The notes beneath the pieces are model-generated. The model saw nothing but the letters and a program-made list of their open reading frames with translations. It did no database searches and was not told where the DNA came from. Source: Candidatus Woesearchaeota archaeon CG10_big_fil_rev_8_21_14_0_10_37_12 (GTDB lineage Archaea; Nanobdellota; Nanobdellia; Woesearchaeales; ARS49). Taken from it: DNA of 64,000 nucleotides. This document shows, piece by piece, positions 8,901 through 16,210 of the stretch. The DNA lies in contig PCYA01000014.1 in NCBI GenBank assembly GCA_002762795.1, positions 1 to 64,000 on the forward strand, in the 5' to 3' direction. The first letter of the stretch is position 1; each line of letters starts with the position of its first letter. The position numbers were made by a program, and so were the translations under genes.

Positions 8901-11443
8901 CAGGACAATCAAGCAATACATTAACCTTGAATGGATTTGCAGGTGATACAAGTGTTGAACAAAATGCACCTGTTGTAATCTTTGCAGAAGTTGTAAATCC
9001 AGTTGGTTCGCAAGTAAACTTGTATGTTAATGGAATATTGAATGCGACAGGAACTCAGATTAACAGAACGGATGTATTTACAGCAACTGGTCAGATCGTA
9101 TTCACTGCTGAATTTGTAGGCAATGTTAATGCAAGTGCATCAAACGTGACAAAAATATTAACTGTTACACCTGCACAAGTTCCACAATTCGAAACTGAAA
9201 CAATAACTCCAAGTTCACCAGCACCATTTAGCCCAATATACAACTTCAGAAGAGTTATAACAGACAATGGCGTTGTAGCAAATGTAACATTTGAGTTAGA
9301 TAATAGCACAAACGTAACTGCTTCAAAAATCGGAACAACAAACGAATTTGAAGCAAACTTAACAAGCTTAACAGTAGGCAACCACACATACAGATGGATT
9401 GCAACAGACAATGCAGGAAACAGCAACAACACTGCTTCAGCAAACTATGTTGTAAGTCCAGGAACAGCTTCTATTGAACTATTCTTGAATGGTGTAGATG
9501 GCAATAACAATGCACAAATAAATGATTCAGTGAACATTACTGCAAATGTAGTAAATCCAACTGGAGGATTTGTTGAGTTGTTTGTCAATGGAACATCTGT
9601 AGGAAGTGGTAATTCGCCATTTACTGTTGCGCAAAACTTTAGCACTACAGGAACCGTTACAGTGCTTGCAAGTTTTGCAGGTAATGCAAACGTTAGTGCA
9701 GGAAATGTAACAAGAACATTAACAATCATACCAACTGTTGGCAGAGGAGGCATTTCTCCAGCTACAGCAGCTCATTTTAACTTGAGTTCATTCCAGATGA
9801 CTGTGAATACAACTGGCATTACAACTTGCAGTTGGGACTCACAGGATGTTGCACAAGGCGTTATGAGAAATAACTTTACAACAAGCAACGGCACAGCACA
9901 TACTGGAACAATTACCAACTTAACACTTGGCACAAATAGTATTCATGTTGCATGCAATGGAGAATCTGCTGCTACAAATGCAGATCTTGTTTACTTTGCA
10001 GACAACATATTAGATGGCAGCACGTTAAGTGGGACAAATAGTATAAGTAACACGATAATGACAAGCAGTACGTTGAATAATGACACATTGAGTTCAACAA
10101 ATGGTACTGCGAACGTGTTGACAAATGTTATTTCAACTAATAGCAGAATTGAAAGGTCTATCTTGACAAGTTGTACAGTAACTAATAGTATTATTTTAGA
10201 TAATATCGCATCCAATTGTAATTATATTGGCGTATTTATCGATCCAAGTACTACGACTGGAAGCAACATTGTTGGCGGAAGTATCATCAACAGCACAGTA
10301 ACCTTTAGCAATGTAACAAACAGCAACATTACAAACAGCAATATCAATAATTCAGTAATTGATGACAGCACTATAACAAATAGCTCATTTGTTGATGCAA
10401 CAGTTATTGATGCAGTCATTACAAATGATGTAATAACTGCCGGATTCATTAGTGTTGGCAATCAATCATATAATGCTACAACAAGCGGAACAGCAAACTT
10501 GTCTGACGTGATTTCATTTGCTCCTGTTGCAAGTTTCACTCTAAGTCCGTCAAGTACAACGCCAGGTTCAGTGATTGCATTTACAAGCACATCTACTGAT
10601 AGAAACATTCCTGGAGATTTGAATGATAGTTTGTCATTCTTCTGGGATTTTGGTGATGGCACAAACAGTACTAATGCATCAGTTAACAAATCATACAGCA
10701 GTGCTGATACTTACACTGTGACATTAACTGTTACTGACTCTTTTGGTTATAGCGATTCAGAGCAAGGCACAGCAAGAGTTTCAACTCCTGCTCCTGCACC
10801 TTCTGGTGGTGGCGGTGGTGGTGGCGGTGGCGGCCTCGGTAGCATCAATTTAGATGGTGACGCAACAACTGTACGTACTATTCGTCCTGGTCAACCATTA
10901 AGATTTAGGCTTGATGGCAAGTTATTCCAGCCAACACTCATATTGCGTACAGTAAATCTTGATAGTGAGGTTACTGGTTGGATGATTAATGGCAGAATGG
11001 TGTCTGCAAAGAAAGGGGAACCAACTGTATTTGATATAAGTGGCGATGGCATTGGTGATTTGCAGATTAATGTGTTAGATGTTGCAAGAACAAGTGTTCG
11101 TGCAAGCTTTGGAATTGCTCGTGCAGCACCTGTAACAGGTTTTATTCCTGGAATAAATCCATTTGAGAACTTTGGTCAACAACCAACAACTCCAAGTGAT
11201 CCTGCACTGCCAGAGCTTGTAGAGGAGCCTGCTGTTGGACCAACAGGCGGCAGTGTTACTGAAGTTCCTGTAACTGCGGACATTCCTGCAGAAAGCTTGG
11301 CTGCAAAGTTTGTAAAGATGATTCAATCAATAGTTGAAGCATTAGTAACTGGTTTTGCAGCAAAAGTAATCATCGTCATTGGTGTTGTAATCCTTGGATT
11401 GATTGCTTATGGCGTTTTTGTGCGCTATGAATCAAGCTTTTAA
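2915..11443 (+). CDS. Giant repeat-rich surface protein (2842 aa), membrane-anchored
   Basis: A signal peptide (MNLKKYLIALMFVLVLAPAVFADA) exports it. In order: beta-rich N-terminal region; a carboxypeptidase-regulatory-like domain around residues 390-470 (NSTGQASFSLASGSYDFTISAAGY); cadherin/Ig-like units around 470-960 with INDAPVI and VNDAPSY linkers; about seven Ig-like units of roughly 184 residues (966-2274); an Asn/Ser/Thr-rich stretch around 2370-2510 with short NSNITNS-type steps, possibly a beta-helix; a PKD domain around 2540-2620 (FFWDFGDGTNST...YTVTLTVTDS); a poly-Gly linker; and a final transmembrane helix (VIIVIGVVILGLIAYGVFV) with a seven-residue tail. N-x-S/T sequons are very common, consistent with N-glycosylation. 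It is likely an S-layer-like, adhesin or cell-contact protein. The binding partner cannot be inferred. Confidence 0.9.
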   Translation: MNLKKYLIALMFVLVLAPAVFADATITYRFDRTAVNGSVYICLDQGCNSVDQPRNGLRVVNPQSTNGEVTIVYPTTLLSQFGYVEYFTASGFRPKVGKHNWNSNGATSEPAPGNPPHQFTQMPNACRATVSNFNLNNVAPGELMQINTQAQLEAQTASAFQIDPSRSVGYLPPHLIQEFYGADTTVTLDILNQTGSVVHTQVQQFTAQNNNAIIAGTSIPVQFTYTPLEAGAYTARITADVIDDQCASHEARSTSNTFSAISQQPTGQFVNILNGLRVDNTLPFVGDTVQFSFEKVTYHADGQGVFAPVQTDLNLTIERNGQVVHSQTRTVPANNNIASPDTYSFTHTFAQPGAHTIRVTANANSILPTSLPEIIAQQTLQLDIANNVPINQNVIFNVLNSSGLPIDNATVRLNGQIVIERLTNSTGQASFSLASGSYDFTISAAGYQNRNEQVSVGSSNRIVSITLQRGNTAPTINLPPSINFTAGNSAILDLNLYANDAEDLDSVLIYTIENNANTTFDIFQGVATITSRVQQPAEAFEEMVTVRVNDTQNATASDTMLVTVNPSGTSVLSLAMPQDVQFNEDSSAVRFVDLHRLTTAPVPASQLTYAVTSTSNTSLITATIENNQFVTILGQPNAFGSGTVTVSVTDGTNTVSRVISVTVSPINDAPVIISVPVIPAFNRGQPFTINLRNSFLDVDGDQLVYTVSQTPGVQFVVNNSAQELTIIPDRNVVGSRNFDITATDPSRLSVSGTFTIVPSSVDEAPFFVQTIPNIITNEEIANNLDLSAFEDDIQDGPGGDNNGLTWKARFANESGVPSIVLSGELFTATINSNSDNLIIVPNVNQSGSRDITLFLFDTGNFNTSQNITITVNNVNDAPSYTNTINIFAELGAQFNTTVFAFDSDPTGDTLSFRDNTSLFNIARINNTAAEIRFTPQNKTTEVVELEVCDNHNACSQRNITVTVTDGLPPRLVSQTTPHNETYDFNKTYIWNSRWTDNNNISQVVFEFEGTNVTVNESATSGLYITNKTDLPAGTYQFRWYAIDSDGNLNATNLTNATILKATSNLGLFLNGSVANMTVDQNDNVTVLANMSNTFGPVSVLLNNASLTSGNVDRNNSLEFNHTFPNAGQFDFLARFAGNINYTAENRSLTVFVRDVDAPTFGSSSVLPLTAIVNDTVTFRQNVFDNVNVTRVLFERNNMNFTPSQVGNSSLYEINVTGIPGGVHQFRWFAQDAAGNLNSTNFTNYTVAQNASGVILNVFEFNNSLADPVVVEVLTPLVINVNLTNPAGGIVNLTRNGTSVANQATPFNFSFTPQSIGVFNFTGVFGGNSNFSSSQATRLVNVIPTQVPQFGTETISPASQAQVGQPVNFRRVVTDNVDINNVTLEIGNTNRTATRVSGSIFEVIATDLLPGNYTYRWFATDNANNMNNTPLANYTVVKIPSVVLLTLNGAANNITVEQNEPVESIANVTTPANALVELLVNGVVAQSTPNSINLTRSFATPGIINITAVTPGNINFTREEVSRFVNVIPSIVPSFGTETISPVSPTPITQQYTFRRVVTDNGGVQNVTLQIDNINHTAQRVGTSNIFEAVVAGLTVGNHTYVWHARDSVNNTNSSTPQTYEVTKAASALELTLNGQAGNINVEQNAPVLSIVRLVVPGAGNVELFVNSGIASSGASPVNSTDRFSAVGQVVNVTAVFAGNVNFTPSTITRFVTITAPFAPTFGTQTITPSSPAPFSPAYTFRRIVTDNGAVNNVTLQINGTNFTASRIGTGSLFEANVTGLNVGTHQFVWFAEDDAGNRNNTSPENYTVVPIQPTIAILLNNATSNINVEQGQPVVIVANATSPAGANIELRVDGTLENAGPAPVSTTKTFATVGTVNITAVIPATGNFGRVELTRILTVTPAQVPQFGTETITPSSPAPFNPVYNFRRVITDNGVVQDVFLELDGSQLSASRIGTTNEFEANLTNLTVGNHTYRWIATDNAGNIANTSFFTYEVIPGQSSNTLTLNGFAGDTSVEQNAPVVIFAEVVNPVGSQVNLYVNGILNATGTQINRTDVFTATGQIVFTAEFVGNVNASASNVTKILTVTPAQVPQFETETITPSSPAPFSPIYNFRRVITDNGVVANVTFELDNSTNVTASKIGTTNEFEANLTSLTVGNHTYRWIATDNAGNSNNTASANYVVSPGTASIELFLNGVDGNNNAQINDSVNITANVVNPTGGFVELFVNGTSVGSGNSPFTVAQNFSTTGTVTVLASFAGNANVSAGNVTRTLTIIPTVGRGGISPATAAHFNLSSFQMTVNTTGITTCSWDSQDVAQGVMRNNFTTSNGTAHTGTITNLTLGTNSIHVACNGESAATNADLVYFADNILDGSTLSGTNSISNTIMTSSTLNNDTLSSTNGTANVLTNVISTNSRIERSILTSCTVTNSIILDNIASNCNYIGVFIDPSTTTGSNIVGGSIINSTVTFSNVTNSNITNSNINNSVIDDSTITNSSFVDATVIDAVITNDVITAGFISVGNQSYNATTSGTANLSDVISFAPVASFTLSPSSTTPGSVIAFTSTSTDRNIPGDLNDSLSFFWDFGDGTNSTNASVNKSYSSADTYTVTLTVTDSFGYSDSEQGTARVSTPAPAPSGGGGGGGGGGLGSINLDGDATTVRTIRPGQPLRFRLDGKLFQPTLILRTVNLDSEVTGWMINGRMVSAKKGEPTVFDISGDGIGDLQINVLDVARTSVRASFGIARAAPVTGFIPGINPFENFGQQPTTPSDPALPELVEEPAVGPTGGSVTEVPVTADIPAESLAAKFVKMIQSIVEALVTGFAAKVIIVIGVVILGLIAYGVFVRYESSF
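5809..9735 (+). repeat. Coding tandem repeats of about 550-565 bases
   Basis: Units inside the giant gene begin near 6949, 7501, 8059, 8623 and 9175, with two degenerate ones before (about 5809 and 6370). Each starts with a VPQFGTETITPSSPAPF-like segment and includes RRVITDNG, FEANLT and NHTYRWIATDNAGN. The units at 8623 and 9175 are almost identical over their first 120 bases, so they are recently duplicated or gene-converted. Copy number could vary by recombination and could also be collapsed in assembly. Confidence 0.85.
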
Positions 11444-11446
11444 AAA

Positions 11447-12409
11447 ATGACAGTAATTATTGCCGCGAGATTTGATGAAAAAAATGCAGTCATGATAGCA
11501 GACGAGCGATCAAGTACTCAAGTAAGACAGTTTGACATTGCAAGAAAGTTGCACACTGTGAGGACAGAAGGTGGTGTTCATGCAGTTTTTGGCGGGACTG
11601 GAGTTTCAGACAGACTTTATGAGTGCGCAATAAGATTTATTGATGATATCGCTGATAAGGATGGCAGACCGGATATAAAATTTGGCTGGCAATTAGCGAG
11701 TGCATTAGATCAACAATTAAAACTTGTACGACATGAAATGATCGATGGTGAGTTGTTAAGAAAGTATGGTTTAACAAGAGATAATTTTCTAAGAGGTTTA
11801 TTTACTGATCAACGAGGTAACACTGGACCTATCAATGAGTCTTGGGTTGTTGATTACAAAAGGATGGTTGAAGGAGAACATCCTATAGTTAAAGAGTTAG
11901 CAAATCAATTTTTGTGTTTATCTTATGATTCTAAGGGTAGACTCTGTATCCACAGTACAGATATGCTAAGCGGCAAGCCTTATCTTGTTGCGCGACCTTT
12001 TGAAACAGCTGGAAGTGGAAGCGATCTTGCACAAGTTGTTCTGAGTGATTTTTACGGAACTGCTTCAAGAGATAATAATTATATTGTAGATAAATGTGAG
12101 GGCGTATTAGCTGCAGTGTCTTCAGCAAACGCTGCAGCAAAGGGCAATATTGGAGTTGGAGGAACGCCATATATACAACCACTTGTTGACGGAAAGTTAG
12201 AAGATTGCTTAAGTGATGCTGAATCAAGATTGGTTGCAGAAATAGCAAAGGGCCATGATAAAAAGCTTCTTGGAACAGATTTTGCAAAACAAGCAGTAAA
12301 TGATTTAGTTTACGAAAGGAAAACAGCCAGTTCTGTTGAAGAAGAAATGTGGAGAAGAACAACCAACAAAGAAGGATTGAGTAGGCTGTTAAGAGGGTAT
12401 AAAAATTGA
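11447..12409 (+). CDS. Putative Ntn-hydrolase, proteasome-beta-like (320 aa)
   Basis: After Met removal the protein would begin with Thr: TVIIAAR...VMIADERSS, followed by a Lys at mature position 33 (FDIARKLHTV) and then AVFGGTG. This resembles the Thr1 - Asp17 - Lys33 layout of proteasome beta/HslV subunits, although the Asp falls at position 18. Length (320) exceeds a beta subunit (about 200), leaving an uncharacterised C-terminal part. The start lies three bases after the giant surface-protein stop, so the two are almost surely co-transcribed. A role in processing or in removing the giant protein is conceivable but inferred from position alone. The fold call is moderate. Confidence 0.55.
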   Translation: MTVIIAARFDEKNAVMIADERSSTQVRQFDIARKLHTVRTEGGVHAVFGGTGVSDRLYECAIRFIDDIADKDGRPDIKFGWQLASALDQQLKLVRHEMIDGELLRKYGLTRDNFLRGLFTDQRGNTGPINESWVVDYKRMVEGEHPIVKELANQFLCLSYDSKGRLCIHSTDMLSGKPYLVARPFETAGSGSDLAQVVLSDFYGTASRDNNYIVDKCEGVLAAVSSANAAAKGNIGVGGTPYIQPLVDGKLEDCLSDAESRLVAEIAKGHDKKLLGTDFAKQAVNDLVYERKTASSVEEEMWRRTTNKEGLSRLLRGYKN

Positions 12410-12412
12410 ATA

Positions 12413-13171
12413 TTAAATCTTATTTCCTGGCAGACTGTTCCATATCATTTTGAACCATGTTTTGTACGATTCTGCAAGTGGTTGACTTATAATGACGAAT
12501 TGTGTTAAATCAGTTTCTAATTTTTTTATGCCGAGTCCTGTAAATGTTACAACTCTATCCCCAAAAATGTCTATGGCTGAGTTTGTTGAGTATTCTTTTG
12601 GTAAGAATTTAAATTGTACAGGTTTTTCGTTTATGACTGGTTTGAGGATTTCTGCAGTTTCCATTTCTGCATCGAATAAGTTATAGTTTATTATTTTCTT
12701 TTTTTTGAGTTGTTCATAAAAGCGTTGTCTGAATGGATCAAGTCTTGGATCCCACCATCCTGCTTTTGCTCCTAAACAATAAACATCTTCTCTTGCATCA
12801 AGAATATCTTGCATATAGTTTCGGAAACCCTGAATGCCTTTGTACACGTATGCTTGTTCTTTTGTTTCTATTTTTTGAAATCTTTTTTGCATTTCAGGAA
12901 GTTTTTCAGAGATGATTCTTTCTTTGTCTTGAAGAATACCAAGCAATCTTTTTGGTTCTATTGCTTTGTAGTGTTTTTCATTTTGTAAAATAAGTTCTGA
13001 TATGAGTCCTTTTTCTATGAGTTTGTTAATACAATCATAAACATTTCTTCGGTGTACTTTTGCTTTGATTGCAATTGTACTAATGTTTGCTGATTGTACA
13101 CTCAATAGAGCTTCGTATATTTTGGCTTCGTTAGGGCTTAGTCCTGCTTGGTGTAATGCATGTTCAAACAT
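12413..13171 (-). CDS. TrmB-family transcriptional regulator
   Basis: This 252-residue protein has an N-terminal winged helix typical of TrmB (GLSPNEAKIYEALLS, then VHRRNVYDCINKLIEKGLIS), a coiled segment (KERIISEKLPEMQKRFQKIE), and a TrmB-type C-terminal effector domain starting near VYKGIQGFRNYMQDIL. TrmB proteins are archaeal repressors that often sense sugars. It is divergent from a small gene and a solute symporter, with the palindrome GTGATA-AC-TATCAC between, so it probably regulates both itself and the transporter. TTTAAAAAG lies about 25 bases before the ATG. Its 3' end nearly touches the convergent gene at 12409. Confidence 0.88.
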   Translation of the reverse strand: MFEHALHQAGLSPNEAKIYEALLSVQSANISTIAIKAKVHRRNVYDCINKLIEKGLISELILQNEKHYKAIEPKRLLGILQDKERIISEKLPEMQKRFQKIETKEQAYVYKGIQGFRNYMQDILDAREDVYCLGAKAGWWDPRLDPFRQRFYEQLKKKKIINYNLFDAEMETAEILKPVINEKPVQFKFLPKEYSTNSAIDIFGDRVVTFTGLGIKKLETDLTQFVIISQPLAESYKTWFKMIWNSLPGNKI

Positions 13172-13207
13172 GAATCTGCTAAATTTCTCCTCTTTTTAAA
13201 GGTTGTG

Positions 13208-13221
13208 GTGATAACTATCAC
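13208..13221. promoter_or_regulatory. Palindromic operator candidate between TrmB gene and transporter operon
   Basis: GTGATAACTATCAC is a perfect 6+6 inverted repeat with a 2-base spacer. It lies between the TATA-like boxes of the divergent genes (about 13190 on minus, about 13232 on plus). The half-site resembles TATCAC/GTGATA elements known for Thermococcales TrmB. Binding by the adjacent regulator is inferred. Confidence 0.55.
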
Positions 13222-13287
13222 TCCAAAGATTTATATGGTTCTATTGTTTTGTTACCATTAGAACATGACAACTTTGAGGTGGCAAAA

Positions 13288-13767
13288 ATGAGTGAAAACA
13301 AAAAAGAAATGAAAGAAAAACAAACCGGGATTTATTTCCCAAGAGACCAACTAAAATCAGACCTGACAGAGAATCCAGGATACCAATTTAAGGTTGAACA
13401 AGCAGGAGATGGCATCCTTTATATTTCTCCCCCTAGAGGAATTAATAGATTCTGCCCTGAAGGAAAAAGTGAATCAGTTTTAAATTTAACAATAAGAAGA
13501 CTCTACGCAGGATTATCTGAAGAAGCAGCATATACCGTATTTTATTGCGCCGAGCATGACAAAGAAAAAATAATTGAAGAAGTATACGTACTTGGAGCGG
13601 ATCTTGAAGAAAGAAAAATCATAATGCATGAGCGCTCAGACCAAATAATTAATTCTTTGGACAATTTGCTTCTCAGAGATACAACACAGAAAGGAACCAG
13701 ATTAACTCTTGTAGAAGACCCTGAGTATTTGTTGAGTGGATATGCATGGGCGCCAGAGGTTGAATGA
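13288..13767 (+). CDS. Small soluble protein upstream of symporter, unknown function
   Basis: I choose ATG 13288 because GAGGTG stands eight bases before it; the track start at 13249 lacks a ribosome site. The product is about 159 residues, charged and soluble, with no signal peptide or membrane helix. Segments such as QTGIYFPRDQLKSDL and FYCAEHDKEKIIEEVYVLGADLEERK do not recall a known family. Its stop overlaps the symporter start (ATGATG), indicating translational coupling. It may be a partner or regulator of that transporter, or an enzyme acting on its substrate. Confidence 0.7.
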   Translation: MSENKKEMKEKQTGIYFPRDQLKSDLTENPGYQFKVEQAGDGILYISPPRGINRFCPEGKSESVLNLTIRRLYAGLSEEAAYTVFYCAEHDKEKIIEEVYVLGADLEERKIIMHERSDQIINSLDNLLLRDTTQKGTRLTLVEDPEYLLSGYAWAPEVE

Positions 13768-15242
13768 TGGCATACATAACAGCTACTGAAGGTTTTGCGG
13801 TGCTTGCGGTTTTTGCAGCAATAATGATTGGTTTGGTTTATTTTTTGACAAAAAGAAAATTTAAGACAATTGATTTGTTTTTAGTTGCTGACAGGAATGT
13901 TTCTTGGTTTCGAGGAGCATTCAGCATTGCAGTAAGCTGGATTTGGGCTCCTGCATTGTTTGTTGCAAGTATGCAAGCGTACACGACAGGACTAGCAGGC
14001 GCATTTTGGTTTATTGTTCCAAATATTGCGTGTTTTTTCTTATTTGCTCCGCTAGCCATTCGCTTAAGGAGGTTGATGCCAAATGGATATACTTTGCCTG
14101 AATTTATTTTGAAAAGGTACAATAATGATAAACGAACGCATCTTGCCTTTTTGTTCATTTTTTTCGCATATCAGCTTGGCGCAATTATCATCAATGCATT
14201 GGCAGGCGGAACATTATTACATATTTTGACAGGTATGAATTTTCATATCGCAGTCATTAGTTTGTCCGTAATTGCATTAATTTATTCATTGATTAGCGGC
14301 CTTGAGGCATCTATTATTACAGATGTATTACAAATGGCTTTTATTTTGATAACGGGTTTTGTTCTTGTTCCTTGGGCCATTTTCACTGCAGGAGGTCTTT
14401 CAGCAGTTGCAGGAGGCTTAAGTGGCATTGCAGGTTCTTCATTTATTTTTGATCCTTGGATTGCTTACTCTTTTGGAATTGCGATGACTTTTGGTTTGTT
14501 ATCTGGTCCTATTGGTGATCAGATGTTTTTCCAGCGTGGTTTTGCTGTGAAGAAAAAGAACATCGTTAAAACATTTGTTGTTGGAGGTTTGTTGTTTGGT
14601 CTTGTTCCAATTACTTTAAGCTTGCTTGGTTTTGTTGCGGCAAATCCCCTAATTAACAGCGCATTAAGCATATCTGATCCGCAAATGGTTGCGCCTATTG
14701 TTATTGGTGCGTTTTTACCGAAGATCGCGTTGCTTTTGTTTGTATTCATGGCGTTTGCAGGGTTGTGTTCAACAATGGATTCTGCATATTGTGCAGTGAG
14801 TTCTCTTGGAACGATTGATATTTACAAGAAATACATAAATGCAAACGCGAGAAGCCAAAAATTGTTGCAAGTTTCTCGTGCTTTTATGCTTGGGATTGCT
14901 GTTTTCGGAACTGGAATTGCTTTGCTGCAACCTAAATTGTTGTGGGTGTTCCTTATTTATGGTGCATTATCTTCTGCTGGTTTGTTTCCAACAATTTTCA
15001 GTTTGTTCTGGAATAAATTGGATGCAAAAGGTGCGTTTTGGGCCGTTACGTTGTCTCTTGTGCTTGGCTTGCCACTCTCAATTTATGCAAATGTTGTTGA
15101 AAACACACATTTGATTGTATTGGCAGCAGTCTTGAGCGTGCTTATTGGATTAGTAGTTTGTTTGATTGCAGGAATTAGAAATAAAGAAAGATATAAGTTT
15201 ATTTTTTGTCAAGAACCACCCGTCAATAGACGGGTGGCATGA
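13764..15242 (+). CDS. Sodium:solute symporter (SSS) family transporter
   Basis: The protein has about 12-13 hydrophobic segments and SSS-family marks: the early KTIDLFLVADRNVSWFRGAFSIAVSWIWAPA region, YTLPEFILKRY, a long TM5-6 area (SGLEASIITDVLQMAFILITG), and the FAGLCSTMDSAYCAVSSL signature around the Na+ site. It probably imports an organic solute with Na+; the substrate is unknown, and the TrmB neighbour hints at a sugar or related compound. The last ten codons and the stop (QEPPVNRRVA-stop) come from the family-2 element inserted at 15210. Without the element the frame would read TGT TAT TAA, ending one codon later. Confidence 0.9.
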   Translation: MMAYITATEGFAVLAVFAAIMIGLVYFLTKRKFKTIDLFLVADRNVSWFRGAFSIAVSWIWAPALFVASMQAYTTGLAGAFWFIVPNIACFFLFAPLAIRLRRLMPNGYTLPEFILKRYNNDKRTHLAFLFIFFAYQLGAIIINALAGGTLLHILTGMNFHIAVISLSVIALIYSLISGLEASIITDVLQMAFILITGFVLVPWAIFTAGGLSAVAGGLSGIAGSSFIFDPWIAYSFGIAMTFGLLSGPIGDQMFFQRGFAVKKKNIVKTFVVGGLLFGLVPITLSLLGFVAANPLINSALSISDPQMVAPIVIGAFLPKIALLLFVFMAFAGLCSTMDSAYCAVSSLGTIDIYKKYINANARSQKLLQVSRAFMLGIAVFGTGIALLQPKLLWVFLIYGALSSAGLFPTIFSLFWNKLDAKGAFWAVTLSLVLGLPLSIYANVVENTHLIVLAAVLSVLIGLVVCLIAGIRNKERYKFIFCQEPPVNRRVA

Positions 15243-15421
15243 AGCGATAGCTTCATCTTTGCTTGTAATGACCAGTGGTTCCCAAGAAAATCCTCTGGAT
15301 TTTCTGGGCCAGAAAATGCTTTGCATTTTCTTGGCTTGAGCATGCTCAGAAATATACCAGATCACTATGGTAATAGGGACGTTGTCCATCAGTCAAATAG
15401 ACTGATGGTATATTTCTGACA
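15210..15421 (+). mobile_element. Family-2 double-hairpin element, copy A (long form)
   Basis: The left end after TGT is CAAGAACCACCCGTC and the right end is TATTTCTGACA. Hairpin 1 pairs AAGAACCAC with GTGGTTC; hairpin 2 pairs AGAAATATACCA with TGGTATATTTCT; they are separated by the palindrome GAGCATGCTC. This copy carries an extra 54-base module (CCAAGAAAATC...GATTTTCTTGG-like arms) also present in copy C. There is no ORF. The architecture resembles the subterminal hairpins of IS200/IS605 elements. It sits at the 3' end of the symporter gene. Confidence 0.85.
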
Positions 15422-15429
15422 TATTAATT

Positions 15430-15645
15430 TCACATCCAATGATCTTTGTGTGCTTGTTTCCATAAGAGAACTGCGAGTGTTCCTGTAATAATAATTGCGA
15501 TCCAGCTTAATAGTGCTGGTGCTTGCCATGTTCCAATTACTAATGGCCAGCCGTATGCGATGCGCAGTGCATGTACAAATGTGACTATTGCAAAGATTGT
15601 TGCTGCTATCAATAAAATTGTTTGGTTAATATCATGTCTGTGCAT
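15430..15645 (-). CDS. Small two-helix membrane protein (71 aa)
   Basis: The product starts MHRHDINQ and has two strong hydrophobic helices (TILLIAATIFAIVTFVHAL and LLSWIAIIITGTLAVLLW) joined by a short loop with a Gly-Trp-Pro-Leu motif, and ends in a His/Lys-rich tail. It is a plausible real gene: clean hydrophobic pattern, ATG start and no competing ORF. The family resembles short uncharacterised membrane proteins of archaea. Function unknown. Confidence 0.7.
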   Translation of the reverse strand: MHRHDINQTILLIAATIFAIVTFVHALRIAYGWPLVIGTWQAPALLSWIAIIITGTLAVLLWKQAHKDHWM

Positions 15646-15681
15646 ATTATTTTTTAAAGAATTGTCTTATTTAATGATTTG

Positions 15682-15852
15682 GTACGATTTAAGAGTTATT
15701 ACAAAAAGTGTTTAGCGAATGAAAAAATATTAGTTACGCCTCATATTGCGTTTGCAACAGAGCAAGCCAGAAAAAATGCTGCTGAAACTGTTGTGCAGAA
15801 TGTTGAATCATTCCTTGAAGGAAATCCACAGAATGTAGTAGTGAATAAATAG
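15682..15852 (+). pseudogene. D-2-hydroxyacid dehydrogenase C-terminal remnant
   Basis: A frame without a start codon, clearest from 15721, reads EKILVTPHIAFATEQARKN and ends near ESFLEGNPQNVVVNK-stop. This matches the C-terminal end of D-isomer-specific 2-hydroxyacid dehydrogenases (phosphoglycerate/lactate dehydrogenase group), where TPHIA contains the catalytic His. The remaining roughly 280 residues are absent, with the membrane-protein gene and element A upstream, so it is a deletion remnant. The ORF is too short for the track. Confidence 0.75.
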
Positions 15853-15955
15853 AAATGACGCGAGGAAGATAATGGAAGAAAACAGTGTTTTCGTGGAATA
15901 AATTGAAACTGATAAATTATTAGAAGATGAACTTTTGGTTTGAATTCTATTCTTT

Positions 15956-15994
15956 AATTGCCGCGTTAAGTTTTGGGTCAGTTTTGCGGCAATT
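15956..15994. terminator. Strong inverted repeat after dehydrogenase remnant
   Basis: AATTGCCGC...GCGGCAATT forms a 9-base stem with a 21-base, T-rich loop in non-coding DNA. It could act as a terminator-like hairpin or be part of an old insertion. No function is proven. Confidence 0.35.
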
Positions 15995-16006
15995 AATGTT
16001 CGGAAA

Positions 16007-16102
16007 TGTCAGAAATTCACAAAAGTTATTATTCTTTGTGTGAATTTCTGAGCATGCTCAAGAACTGCAAAAAAAGATATGTTTTTCTTGGCAGTTCTTA
16101 AC
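16007..16102 (-). mobile_element. Family-2 double-hairpin element, copy B (short form)
   Basis: In reverse orientation it reads AAGAACTG...CAGTTCTT, then GAGCATGCTC, then AGAAATTCAC...GTGAATTTCT and GACA. It is about 95 bases with the same layout as copies A, C, G and H but different inner stem sequences, so the stems have co-varied. Left-flank bases here are TGTT rather than TGTC. Confidence 0.8.
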
Positions 16103-16210
16103 AAATTAACTATTTGTCCCATTACTTAATTTTCCCGTTATTTGCAAAAGAACCACTCAATAGTGGCAAAAAAAGAAAGATTTTTAAAGACTTTTGTAGG
16201 TTAAAGAAGC

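Noticed and set aside
15150-15389. ORFs over family-2 elements (15150-15389 minus, 22351-22644 minus, 61182-61493 minus)
   Set aside because: These frames share peptides such as PSIDGWFLT because they translate the same hairpin DNA; they are not transposase or accessory genes.
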